Assembly: GCA_020698575.1 (NCBI GenBank)
Contig: CM036247.1
Coordinates: forward strand, 29,798,431 to 29,862,430
Source of the DNA: Bostrychus sinensis
Taxonomy: Eukaryota; Chordata; Actinopteri; Gobiiformes; Eleotridae
DNA length: 64,000 nt
Direction of reading: 5' to 3'
Below are positions 11,434 through 22,744 of this stretch, one piece after another (position 1 is the stretch's first letter; every line of letters begins with the position of its first letter). The notes under the pieces were generated by a model. It saw only the letters and a list, made by a program, of their open reading frames with translations, searched no databases and was not told the DNA's origin. The position numbers were made by a program, and so were the translations under genes.

Positions 11434-13466
11434 ATAGGGAACGCTTGCTTTGAGGTCATTTCAAAGATTGCAAAAGCAAAGGTAAAAAAATATTCAAAAA
11501 CAAAATAACCGGATGAATGTAATACTATTTTGTTTTTCTTTTGGTAGGGAAAAAGCATTTTTGTTGTGGATCTTTATGTGGTGCCAACTTGGCGACAACC
11601 CCATGGATGCAACCCACTGTTAACTTTCCCTGCAAGTATCAAAGATAAGTATTTACATGTTTGCACAGTTATGTTACAACATTTTGTTTAATAATAGAAT
11701 GATGCTGCGATGGGAGGCCATTGTAACTCCAATTTGGAAACCGGGGCATTTCCTACTAGCTGTAAGTACTACTATATTGCATGTCCAAGCTATTTTTGTA
11801 CCAGTAAAAATATTTTGCACTTTATTCTGTTTACTAACATGACTGTTAAATGTATTAATAAAAATTCTAGGTTTTGAAGCCAGGTCAAAAAGAGATCTGG
11901 TTTCTGGACTCCAAATGTGCAGATGCACAATTTGGTTTTGGTGATCAGGAAATGAGACAGCTTCTGAGGTTACTAATAACTCTAAAATCTAAACTTTGGT
12001 TCCTGTTCCTTTGCCGTTCAACAAAGAGATTTTTGTGTTCACCAGATCATGTTCTGATCTGTAGTATATGGGCTTTTTAGGCAGAAGGCTTTAATTAAAC
12101 ATTCAAATGTTAATTTCTGGTTGGTCACAATTGGCTGACTATTGACATACTATTGTTCATTGTAAATTTGTGAAGTGGCACCCTAAAAAGCCTTGTTGTT
12201 GTGTTCAAGTTCAAATGTTATGCAAAGCATCGTGCATGAGATGTGCATGTATTGTATTTTATTCAGATTTCTTAAATAAAATGTTAATTGCAGAAATGTT
12301 AGCCAGTCCATAATACCTGGGAATTCATGGACAGAGAGAACTGGTCTAGAATTACAGGTAACATACTCACTAATTAAAATGAAAATAAAAATTGTGAAAG
12401 TAAATCAATTTGTCAAATTGTATTTGTAGGATTTTCCAATGCAGCCATATGGAAATGACTATGGAGTCTTCATTTTGATGGTATAAGAAATCTTTTATCT
12501 TGTGAATTATTTTGTGCTGGTTCTGGTATTGACTTAACAGCTAAATGATAGTCCTTATACTGCAGTATGCTCTCTACACTGTCCTGGATGCACCATTTGA
12601 CTTTTCTATTGTAAGTGGATCTTCAGTTGTTAGAACAATTACTGAAATTGAATATGTTAACATGTTAAGTGACTTGATCCAATTTACAGGTGGACATGCC
12701 CACTTTAAGGAATTGGTGGTGTTTCTTGCTCCTTGAAACGTTTGAACTTGGAAGGTAAATGTTCAAAATTTTATTAATATCATGTTTAGTCTGATGATAA
12801 AAATATGTACTTTGCTAAAACTAATGACTGAATAATTACTTTTTCTTTCTCCATTTACTCAAGCCATGGGAAGTTATTTGCCCACTGGACAGAGGAGGCA
12901 AAGGCACTGCTTCGAGGAGAGGTCGAACCAGTTTTCAGGCTTAAGAGGCGCAAGTTTGAAGAGACAAAAGAGGTATCTATGCACGTTTAAGACCAAATCA
13001 ATTTGCAAAACTGCTTATACAATACAAACTCATTCTGTTTTTCAGAATGAAGAGACTCAGTTACCAGACATTGATGCTCAAATCAATGTTGAGTCTACAG
13101 TGGAGGTGTCATTGTGTTCTTCTTATCAACATTTCCAGACAGTACTAATTTTTCAAATTTTTGTATCTATTACTTTTTAGGAGACCATAGATATAAAAGT
13201 GATCGCTGACTGCAGAAAGGCTGCTGAGTGGGTACAACAAAACATGGCTCTGTTCACACAAAGGGTTGTGTTTCCTTTTGCACTAGTCATGGAGGAAGAT
13301 GAGCTGGCACAGTCAGCATCAACTGAACTTGGATGAAGAGGAGGATGACACCATCTTGGAGCCCTTCAAATTTTTTTTCCACAACATTGAAGATATGTGG
13401 AGATTTCTTGAGGATGTGCTAGACAACAGGGGCTACATGTTTTTTGGTGAATGCCAAGTTGATTAA
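11434..13466 (+). pseudogene. Decayed multi-exon C48 (Ulp1/SENP-like) cysteine protease gene
   Basis: About eleven short exons, most with AG/GT borders, can be chained: 11434-11481, 11548 to about 11647, 11698-11761, 11871-11968, 12294-12357, 12430-12480, 12566-12610, 12690-12754, 12864-12972, 13046-13105 and 13181 onward. Together they resemble the Ulp1 fold, whose members cleave SUMO or related proteins: IVTPIWKPGHFLLAV carries the histidine (HW-type motif), EIWFLDSK the aspartate, and QPYGNDYGVFILM the glutamine and nucleophile region. The nucleophile position is Tyr (TAT) instead of Cys. The last exon stops at 13336, but a second frame rich in D/E continues to 13466, with an apparent 4-bp (CAGT) duplication near 13310 separating them. 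Splice sites are well kept while catalysis looks lost. It lies within a transposon, so it may be a transposon gene or a captured host gene. Confidence 0.55.
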
Positions 13467-13469
13467 ACA

Positions 13470-14134
13470 ATGTTTGATCTTGCTTTGTCCTGTTCTTGTT
13501 TATTTTGCATATTGTAATGCTGTGTTGTTTTACTGTTGTTGTTTTTTTTGTTTGTTTGTTTTTACTATTACTACAGTAAAAAAAAGTACTAGCCACCTCT
13601 TGACTGTGCTCTCTGTTAATGACTATACAACTGATGCTTCACACTCTACTTGAATTATTTGAATGCTAATAGGCCATATGCTTTTTCAGATATTTTCATT
13701 AGTGAATGATGCACACATGAGATACATAATGATGTATCTCTATTATTTTAGTCTGCAAAATTTAGATTACAAGTTAGCCCACTATATAATATTTGGAGAA
13801 TTTATATTTTCAAATTGCTTGTCTAGTGGTATAAACAGTGGATTAAAATCAATTGCATTTTCATCATACATTACTGCAGAGTGTATAGGAAGGCTATAGG
13901 TTAGAACATAATCAGTAAAAACCTAAAACACACTTTATTTAAATTAACTGAAAAATATTTTTAAAACTGTACCCAAAAAAGTATTTAAAATTTTAGTTAA
14001 TTGCAATAAAGACTAATTCATTTTTTGAAGGTCTTTTACTATAAAATATATAACGTGCATGTTTTAAAATGTTTAAAAAAATAGCAATAAACTCTTAATT
14101 TGAAAGGTTATATTGTTTTTCCGGTGGTACATGA
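13470..14134. other. AT-rich interior of the 9.6-kb element
   Basis: No gene is seen. Short open frames here lack any recognisable domain or splice structure. Confidence 0.4.
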
Positions 14135-14513
14135 CAGTGGAGATACATGCTGGTGGAGGTACATGCTGGTGGAGGTACATGATGGTGGAGGTACATGCTG
14201 GTGGAGGTACATGATGGTGGAGGTACATGATGGTGGAGGTACATGCTGGTGGAGGTACATGCTGGTGGAGGTACATGCTGGTGGAGGTACATGATGGTGG
14301 AGGTACATGATGGTGGAGATACATGCTGGTGGAGGTACATGCTGGTGGAGGTACATGATGGTGGAGGTACATGCTGGTGGAGGTACATGCTGGTGGAGGT
14401 ACATGATGGTGGAGGTACATGCTGGTGGAGGTACATACTGGTGGAGGTACATGCTGGTGGAGGTACATGCTGGTGGAGGTACATGCTGGTGGAGGTACAT
14501 GCTGGTGGAGTCT
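14135..14513 (+). repeat. 16-bp minisatellite
   Basis: About 24 tandem copies of GGTGGAGGTACATGCT run through the block, varying mainly at one position (atgCtgg or atgAtgg). Since 16 is not a multiple of 3, every frame stays open with a 16-residue period. This produces several long but meaningless frames on both strands. Confidence 0.95.
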
Positions 14514-15491
14514 GCAGCCAGACCCTCTTGACTAAGTTAGTTTCAGGACATAAACATATCAGTGCTTTGAATTAAAATGGACTTTAAGAAGCAGCCTCTC
14601 CTCTCACGTTTAGACCCTGGTTCTCTTTAGACACTGGTCCTCTTTAGACAGATGAACGAGGTGTGACTAATCCGAGTACATGCGCATATTAATTAGCCGC
14701 TAATTAGCGTGTTTACCCTGTATTATGGAGCTGTACTCCCCTCCATCGTTTGCATTAAGAGTGAATAAAGTTAAAACAGCATTATCCAAATACTGCTGCC
14801 TGGAAGAGAGGGGCAAAGAGTTTATAAATCCATCTCCAGTATGATCTGAGTCTCATCCAAGTTTTAAAAAATCAGCTGCTGTTCGAGTGAAGACGATTAT
14901 TTTTTCCCCTAATGGAAATATGCATTGTACATGTTTGACTCCAGATGGAGTTTATTTATTTTAAAAAAAGAGCAATTTTAGTTGGAGACCCCTGTTATTA
15001 ATGGTTTATGGTTATGGTGACAAATGATTTGTATTACCAAAATATTAGTAAGTAGTACTACCTCTGTCACTGGCCTAATATTTATTAATATTTCATCTTG
15101 CTGCAAAATAAAATGTTCAGCCCCGAAACATCTGATGTTTTTAAAATCTGGTCCAGGAGAGTTTGTAATTGAATAGGCCTGTTTTATATACATTTTTATC
15201 TCAGTGCTCTCCTACAGGGCATTGTATTCTTGATATATATCTATTTTATTTCAGTGTTTGCCGTTATGAATGAATGAATGTACAGCTTGGAAGCTACAAA
15301 TGAATTACCCCTTGCGGATAAATAAAGTTTTTCTGATTCTGAAAACTAGATTTGGCTAAATAATGTATGTAGGCCCTATACACTAAAAAAAACACAACCC
15401 CAAAAAACTGTATTCAGCACACTAATGCTGGTGTATATGAGGCTGAAATCATCACAGTATACCCACTACAAAAATGTAGACTACACCCCTG
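14514..15491. other. Right arm of the 9.6-kb element
   Basis: No gene is seen. The subterminal motif GTATACCCACT at 15457-15467 and the terminal inverted end finish the element at 15491. Confidence 0.5.
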
Positions 15492-16208
15492 CTTAGAACT
15501 ACGACTGCCCTGCGCTATAGTCACATATGGATAAGTTTATATACTAGTTAAAGGTGCTAATTGCTACATAAACTAAACCGGCTAAACTTTACTAATGTTA
15601 ATGTTTTCTAACCAGGCTGATTTTACTTGCATGTAGTTAATCGGTTGTCAGTTGCCAAAACCATCTTGATTACTCATTTTTTGCGATATTATGAGGCTAA
15701 TTCTAAATCCTCTATAGAAAATATATTATGATCTGTTAAAGGTACCATAAGCAGCATGCACTGCAGTCTTAATCAAAACAATGGTCTGTGGGTTGCCAGT
15801 CTTTCTGCTTTTCTGATTGGACGATTGGCAATGCAGGGTTTTAGAACCAAAACAAAAAATGTAAACATAAACAATTTGGCCATTATGTAAAATATATTTG
15901 TGAATAAATCAGCTTAACCATTGTTATCAGTAAAACTAATATTTGATTTAAACATGTTTACCTCATGTCTTGGGACATATGAGGGTAATTTTTAGAAAAT
16001 ATAATATATATATATATATATATATATACTGCTCATAGCACCTTTAAGTTCATGGCACCATTCTTTGGAATGAAGCCATTTTGTTAACAAACACTAAAAT
16101 GGTCTATATATTAATTGTCTCAGTATAAGATACATTTAATTTATAATTCATCAAATGGTTTATTATTTATTTATTTTTATTTATTTATTTATTTATTTAT
16201 GTGTGTGT

Positions 16209-16239
<31 letters not shown>

Positions 16240-16617
16240 GCATTACAAAATATGCATATCATAGGAAAATGGCAAACTGAAAGCAGATAAGAACTGCGTG
16301 ACATTTGAATATAAAGTCAGTGGGTGTGTGTGTAGGTTGTAGTTTAACAGTAAACATAACAGAATATCATAAATTTTTACCAGAAAGGTTTTTGTGAAGT
16401 CGCATGGCAAGTTAGATTTCAAAAGATATCAGGTGATTGTACACAAATTGCTAACAAGTTTCTTACACCTTTTGACTAGAATCTTTGCCTCTTCTTCCCA
16501 TCCAAAAGCTGCTAGCTCAGTGATCTTTGATTGCCTTTGTGCTGCATCTGTTTTCTTGAAATCCTACTTAACATTTTCAATCAGATTTAAATGTGGTGGC
16601 TTTTATTTACAACATAC
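15492..16617. other. Intron B, segment adjoining exon 1, with microsatellites
   Basis: This resumes the alignment with intron A (compare 32335-32350 and 34345-34865). It holds a (TA)n run at about 16000-16028 and a compound (TTTA)n(GT)n(G)n block at 16161-16240 that is absent from intron A. Confidence 0.6.
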
Positions 16618-17124
16618 CTGCAGCTGTTTGTCAGAGAAGCCTTCATAGCACTTGGTGGAGTTGTTCCCAGACAGAGATGGAAGGTGTTGGATGATAACTG
16701 TGATGCTACAATGAGCTGCTGAAATTGTCCATATGACAGCACTGCACACGATGGCATACACCGGTCTGTGCAGCCTCTGGTAGGTGACGGGGAACGCCAC
16801 AGCTATGTATCGGACCACACTCACAGCCATCAGCAGGAGGGTGCTGGTATAGATAGTGGAGAAGAAGGTGAAGGAGGTGATGGCACACAGAACTTTAGGC
16901 AGGGTCCAGTTCATTCCTGATGCTGCCTCGTGCATCTTCAGAGGCAGGATAATGAGAAAGAGCAGATCAGACACAGTCAGGTTTAACAGAAGGATGTCTG
17001 TTGGCAGAGGTCGGGTGTGGATCTTCACACTGAATGCGTACAAAGCCAGTAGGTTTGCTGGAAGTCCCATCAGGAAAGAGATGATGTAAACAGAGAGAAT
17101 GACTTTAGTCTGCACAACTGCCAT
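16618..17124 (-). CDS. ffar2: ffar2-like receptor gene B, first coding exon
   Basis: This encodes residues 1-169 of the gene B receptor, from ATG at 17124 to the donor CAG|GTATGT at 16618. It covers TM1 (LPANLLALY, N24 as N1.50), TM2 (D53 as D2.50), C80 for the disulfide to C159 in ECL2, TM3, TM4 (W132, H138) and ECL2. H138 aligns with human FFAR2 H140. The TM3 end reads VVRY (104-106) where the family has E/DRY, so the acidic residue is lost. Two overlapping N-glycosylation sequons lie at N154-T157. The ECL2 block CYEGFSDKQL closely matches the family pattern. If unspliced, four more codons lead to a stop. An acceptor-like TTTTTACCCAG lies just upstream of the ATG, but the matching noncoding exon seen in other copies is missing upstream. 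Confidence 0.86.
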
Positions 17125-17817
17125 CTTGACACCGGACCAGCATCAATAACCCTGGGTAAAAATTGAGATATTTTCTTAGTGTTTTTGAATAGGCTTCATG
17201 AGCTAGCATAAAATAACCATCACAGAGCCTCATGTCGCTGATAACAAAATATTGTATACTTTATATACTGTCAAACGCTTGTTAAGATTTTCACTGTAGG
17301 CCATATCACAAAACATTTTAGGTGCAAAAAGTGTTAGAAAAGGCATTGAAGTGAGTAGTAAGACCTGATGTACTGATTTACATCCTGTATGACTTTTATT
17401 TAACCAGGAAAGTCCCACTAACATTAACACTGACTAGACTGGAGAGGTCACAGATGATGAGATAAAAATGATGCGGAGACAGTCAGCTCTGCGTCAAACT
17501 CCTCTGATCACACCTCATGGTTACTGCGGGCTAAAATGCAAATGTGTTCATCAGACACATTATAAATAAAGGCGGTACTAATAAAACATCTCCGGCTACT
17601 GCATGTAACCTAATCCTGGTGTGAGTTAATGATTTCAAAGACTCTGGGTACTGGGTAAACACAGATAAATGACATAACACATTTGGTTTAAAATATATTT
17701 TGAGTTAAAATTAGAACCACTGTCAAAAAAAAAACAAAAAAAAAAAACATCCTGATCTGAGGTGCCAGAGAAAAAGTTACTAAATATCATCCTTCCTATC
17801 AAATATTTTACTACGTT
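17125..17817 (-). promoter_or_regulatory. Upstream region of receptor gene B, shortened
   Basis: This aligns with 35380-36700 upstream of gene A, but the part with the conserved 5' UTR exon end and GTAAGT donor (36382 in gene A) is missing; sequence jumps from 17430 to the block like 36470 onward. The AP-1-like TGAGTCA reads TGCGTCA here. Gene B may therefore be transcribed from a different start or not at all. Confidence 0.4.
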
Positions 17818-18052
17818 ATACAGGAAATAAACAAGGGGTGACAGTGGCGCTCCCTGTTGCTCATGGGTAGATCTAGAGAAGCTGGTGGTATGAGACCAAG
17901 TGCTGCCACGATCGATTTTGTGCTTTCAGTAATAAAAGAAAAACCCAATTTGAGATTTGAATTGCCTGCTCACAGACTAAAAGAAACCAAAGGAGGAGAT
18001 CTGTGGCCTTGGGCAAGACACAGAAAGAACGAGGGATAAAATGACCGGTAGA

Positions 18053-18089
18053 GACCCCAGTTTACTGTATAAGACAGTAAACTGGGGTC
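18053..18089. repeat. Perfect 16-bp-stem hairpin
   Basis: GACCCCAGTTTACTGT is followed by a 5-base loop (ATAAG) and its exact reverse complement. No T-run or other element was seen that would give it a clear role. Confidence 0.85.
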
Positions 18090-18595
18090 AGAACAATGCG
18101 TGTGTCAGATGTACACATTTAAAAATGGCAACTCTGTTGATGTTCATATCTGAATTAATATTCCTACCACATAAAATATTTATTTACTTAACTTTAGTTA
18201 GTTTAAAGATTAAAGGTGGCTGTTTGAATGGTTTTATAAGCTTTTATAAAAAGCACAGATCTTTTTAATATAAATGTTGATGTCATTTCAGTCCGGACGT
18301 AAATTAACACTAAACTCATTTAAGTAGGCCAACATTTTACTGATATTGTATTTGTCATGTCGTTAAAAAAAGTATTCTGTACTAAAATACGTCCACTACG
18401 TGGGGTCGTTCACCCGTGACAGAGGCAGCTAAATTAGCAATCGGCTCCTATTTCACTGAGTTTCTTCAAAGAACGACACTGATCTTTCTTTAAATTAACT
18501 GGCGATTTTTCTCGTGCTTCTGTGAGCTTGTGTTTAGATTTTTAAGTCTTGATTGACAAAAGATTTGATAATTTGTAGTTGCCGCCAGTACCTGG

Positions 18596-18679
18596 ATGGT
18601 TGCTCTCATCTACTGGACTACTGCCGAGTGGACCGACAAAAACAACAACTTGTTTAAACTGGCACATATTTTTCTGGTA
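18596..18679 (+). pseudogene. Candidate first exon of the decayed unknown gene
   Basis: An ATG opens a frame starting MVALIYWTTAEWTD and runs to the donor CTG|GTAAGT. It lies upstream of the recognisable exons at 20349-21530 on the same strand. The link is by position only, and the peptide is not recognised. Confidence 0.25.
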
Positions 18680-20348
18680 AGTCGAATTCCCTTTACATTG
18701 AAAAAAGTTTTAAAAGCCGTTTCCGCTAATATGCTAGCATACCAGTCCACAACCAGTGTATCTTACAGCACTGGACTGTACTGTATACAGCTTACCAATG
18801 ACCAACATGTCCAGTATGAATGGGGCACACTTTGCTCATTTCGGTAGTTTGTTAAAATTTTCATATAAACAATTTTTGACAAGTTAAAGTGGTTATCTTT
18901 ATCATGTTAGGGTCTAGCAATGATGGGTAACAAAAGTAATGAATGGAAGTTACCTTGAGTGCTATGTTTTTATTGCACAATGTATGGCACTAGGATCCAA
19001 CTGCAGAATACAGATTTTGCCTTTGGCCATTGCCCATTTTGTTTATTATAATGTATACATTCTAATGTAACAGTGTAGGTATGCACACACAGGTTATGGG
19101 CAATTTTAACTACCTACTACAGTACACTTTCTTTTTAAATGTCCGTGTCACCCTGTGAAGGCTAACTGCAGACCTAAATATCAACAGTGCAGATATGCAA
19201 GATCTATTGGCAAATTTAACAAAGCTATTATTGTGGTAAACTAATATTTAATGCTTTAATGTTCAGGCTCCTTCATTTCATTATAAATAAGTCTGTAAAG
19301 ATGTTTTTACTCCTATTGCTCATCTCACTACAACATACACAACGTTTTTTATTGATAGTAGCTGCTACATGTACAGTAAACTTGTACTGAACATATGGGA
19401 CATCAGTTTATTGTAAAATAGTACATTGAGTTATACAAATATGTAACTATTTTTTTTTACTAATGCTTTCCTTGAAGCCACTAGATGGAAAAATGAAAAA
19501 GAGGGAAGCCTGTAGCAGATAGTTTTATACTATCAGTTTGTCATTCAGCATTTATTTACAATGTGATTACAATGTGACTTTTCTTTTCAGCTTTGGCACA
19601 AGCACATGTAAGGCCGTTGAAAATGTTCACACCTAGGCCTTCCTCCACCTTCACTGAGTGAGGCTACAGCAGATACTTCCTCCTGTCCACCAGACTCTTG
19701 TGTCTACTTCAGAGCTCATCCCCCACTTCTCTATAACAATTGAGATGGATGACAGGATTCTTTTGGCAGAGGTTAAGTTTGAAGAGGCACATATGACAAG
19801 CATGTGCTTACACTAAAACCACTATGAAACATACAGATCATACTCTGTTGCATTTGTAATAATTTTATTATGCTAGAAGATAAAAGAGTCCAGAATTTGT
19901 TTGCCTGGTGATTGGATGCCTGCATTGCTAGAAGTCGACCAGCATTGGATTGCAAAAACACTGTTCTGTTGGTCCGTATTAATTGAAACTCCTCTATTCA
20001 CTGTATGACACACAACTTCAGCTGAGGTTCCTGCTACGCTTCCTCCTGCTGCCACCCCTCCAACACCATCAGTGCCCTCGACATCCTCAGTTCAAGCCTA
20101 ATCTAAAGTAGGTTATCAAGTTGGCAAGCTCATACAAACCCTGCAGATGCATTATCAGGACCCACTAGCTTTTATGTATGTTTACAGTGTTTATTTATTT
20201 CACATTTAAATCCAAAGTATCTGCTAATGGACAAACAGACACTCCATATAGCATGTACTATGGTATATTATACAGTTTAGTTTAGCAGTGTGATTGTACA
20301 TCTTTTGTTTTGATATAATTATGTTTGATGTGTGTTTTTCTAATACAG
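18680..20348. other. Intron-like DNA of the decayed unknown gene
   Basis: No clear gene is seen. An acceptor-like TTCTTTTCAG at about 19590 is followed by roughly 190 bp ending near a GTTAAG donor, a possible further exon without a stable frame. Confidence 0.3.
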
Positions 20349-21530
20349 GATTCAGTTTTGCCTTACAACATTCAAGGCTTCAAAGAGGTCCAGGACTTGG
20401 CAGACTACCTTTTTAAACAAAAAGTCCATGCTCTTGCCTTGTCCAGTGAAGAGGCCTTTTACATTATTGCTTTGTGGGACCATCAGCATGAGTTTCCAAA
20501 CAATGCACAGTGTGTCCTTCACAGCACTGGGACACCCTGACCAAAAGAAGATTCAGTGCAACAAAATCAACTCATGCCCCAGTTATGAAGAGTACAAAGA
20601 GATGTGTGTAATATCCTTTGTAGTGTAATATTGTATCTTTATCAGTTTATTTACCTGTTTTGTGAAACTATTTTATACCTCTGCAGGAGGTAAAAGACCA
20701 GCACCGTGGCCTAACTTTAACAGAGTGTGTGAGGCTTTTCTTATCACTCTTTGTGCTGAGTACAGAGGACCCCGAAACATTAAGGATGTGAGGCATGAAT
20801 ATAGCAGCCTTGCTATAGGGGACTATCGCCACATCCACATGATCATTATTAGCAACACTACAGTAATGGAAGATTACCATCCAGCTCCCAGTGATTAACT
20901 CTGCAACTGTTGCTAGTTGGGTATGTTCATTAATAATTTAGAGATGTTAAAATGTACTATGTTTATTTAGATTATGTTCTGACAATATATTGTCATATAC
21001 AGACAGGTACTGAGTGTTCTTAAGCATGGCATCTCTGCACCAGCAACACCTACCACCTGTTATGAGCGGACCTCAAGCACCCTTTGTTGACAGTCCTCAT
21101 GTTTTTGTCCTTCACCCAGCTCCTCAGCTCCTGCAGCCTGCGTTACAAACTCTCTGTCCTACACCACAGACTGCTTCATGGACAATCCGTTCTACATCAC
21201 AAACTATTTTCTCTTTCTCTGATTTCTCCTGCCAGCTTCACAATGTCTTACATTTCCAATGCTTAGTTCCAGGGACGTTTCATTTCATACACGACACAGC
21301 TTTATCACAAAAAGAAGCAGCAAGAAGAAGAAAGTGGAAAGGGAATAAGACGCTGTAAAAGACAAACTGAGGCCATCCTGTGTAAACAGTGGGAGGGAGA
21401 CAGACCCTGCCACCCATTACCAATATTGGGCAAACTGGTTCTGTGAAGCAGAATAGAGAGCAACTATGGAGTCTCAGGGGAATGGCAGGAAAAAGGACAA
21501 TTGCGAATCAGCATTTTAAAAATATAGCAC
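20349..21530 (+). pseudogene. Decayed member of an uncharacterised teleost repeat-borne gene family
   Basis: The function is not known. The first exon after an ATACAG acceptor reads VLPYNIQGFKEVQDLADYL and later EEAFYIIALWDHQHEF, then shifts frame to a KRRFSATKSTHAPVMKSTKRC stretch. A second exon from 20687 (CTCTGCAG acceptor) reads APWPNFNRVCEAFLITLC and DYRHIHMIIISNT, shifts frame, and ends NSATVASW before GTATGT. A third part has proline/glutamine-rich sequence and, near 21390-21465, a cysteine-containing ending with DPATHYQYWANWFCEAE. I recall this ordered set of motifs from multi-copy uncharacterised fish proteins; no reaction is known to me. At least three frameshifts make it a pseudogene. 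It may be the coding part of the transposon that split the SINE. Confidence 0.45.
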
Positions 21531-22484
21531 AATTCAGTATTATCTATAAATGAGAAAAAAGCACACTTAAAACAATTTTTATTCCTTAAATTGATTTTAA
21601 CAGTATATTATTGTGTTTTTGTATATTTTTGTAAATACAAGTATTATGTACATATATTCATATCTGTATTGCACATTTTTCTGGACTCTCTTATTGAAGC
21701 TGAGGGCTGTCTTAGCTTGATGTCGATGTAACCACACCAACATATTCTTCTATCCTCTTACCTTAAAATATTTATGATAAAAATAATATATTTGTAAATA
21801 TTACTGCACACTAGAGCAGTTAAGTTTGTCCTTGCTTTGGCTGTAATAATACCTCTTTGATTAATAGAATTTTGTTCTGAAATAAACATTTTTTTAATAA
21901 AATCATTCCATGTGGTATAGTTTAAGACAAATTTTACACATGAATAGTTATATATATATATATTTTTTTTATCAGAATAAGCTTTATTGCATTATTTATT
22001 TTATTATAATTGAAATAGGGTTTCACATATTAGGAATTTGTGGTGGCATTTTAGTTCATATATTTAAAAAAAGTGCAAATTTCAAGTCTCATACATTACA
22101 ATATAAAGAAAAATAAAATGAACTGAATCAGAATTACAAATTATACAATCACTGAATATAAAATGTGTACCAGCTGCAGTTACATGTGTATCGTGTCAGT
22201 AGTTTATGTGATATATGTTGTAAAATAATTAAACTGACACGGTACACACGCACTATAGTAACATCAAAGGACCAAATGCACTACACCCACCATATACTAT
22301 GAACGGCCCTAGACAGGCTTCATTAATGACAAATATGTGTATGAATAATGTCTAATTTTTTTAAATCAACATATAATTGTATATTACAGGGAAGAAGGAG
22401 AATAAATGCTACTATTACCTCAACATTACTTTCGCCATTCACAGGATTCAAACGTGTGTCAATCTTGGTAGTTGTACCTCTGCA
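21531..22484. other. AT-rich DNA, no gene seen
   Basis: This contains a short (TA)n run near 21951 and polyadenylation-like AATAAA motifs on the plus strand (for example near 21881), possibly the 3' UTR of the decayed gene. Confidence 0.35.
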
Positions 22485-22744
22485 AACATGCCATTTTCTT
22501 GGTGCAGAGGGTTAAGCATTCACCCAGCAACCAGAGGGTAGCCGGTTCGATCTCATCTGAACTACTATCGTTGTGTCCTTGGGCAAGACACTTCACCCAC
22601 ATTGCCTACTCCAGTCACAAATATGTGGCTGGTTGTGACAGGAAGGGCATCTGGCGTAAAAAAAACCCTGCCAAATCACTGTGCAATTAGTTTGCTGTGG
22701 CAACCCCAAATAAGAAAGGGAGAAGCCGAAAGAAAAAGAAAAAA
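22485..22744 (+). repeat. tRNA-derived SINE (body and tail)
   Basis: An A-box-like GGGTTAAGCA and B-box-like GGTTCGATCTC are followed by the core CTTGGGCAAGACACTTCACC and the tail GAAGGGCATCTGGCG ... CTGTGGCAACCCC, ending in an A-rich run. This layout is typical of tRNA-type SINEs of fishes with a LINE-related 3' tail. The 3' end abuts the 18-bp repeat at 22745. Confidence 0.75.

Larger units (their letters stand above)
5859..15491. mobile_element. 9.6-kb DNA transposon with hAT-like ends, nested in intron B
   Basis: The left end is CAGTGGTGTAGTCTAC and the right end, reverse complemented, is CAGGGGTGTAGTCTAC. An identical 8-bp duplication, CTTAGAAC, flanks the element at 5851-5858 and 15492-15499. 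The CAG start and 8-bp duplication fit the hAT superfamily; other superfamilies with 8-bp duplications, such as P, are possible. The motif GTATACCCACT recurs at 5895, 5926 and 15457, close to both ends, as expected of transposase-binding sites. Intron A of the sister gene lacks the insertion. Contents: a nested repeat (6058-6640), a promoter-like region with spliced leader-like exons (6650-7180), a decayed C48-protease-like gene (11434-13466), an intact Tc1 (9428-11067) and a minisatellite (14135-14513). No transposase of its own was recognised. Confidence 0.75.

Noticed and set aside
14135..14513. CRISPR array
   Set aside because: Units are contiguous with no unique spacers, and the setting is a vertebrate genome.
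14073..14575. Overlapping long frames on both strands (MYLHQHVPPP and VEVHAGGGTCWW types)
   Set aside because: These are products of the 16-bp minisatellite, open in every frame.
22485..22744. tRNA gene
   Set aside because: A- and B-box-like motifs are present, but the sequence does not fold as a cloverleaf and continues into a SINE tail.
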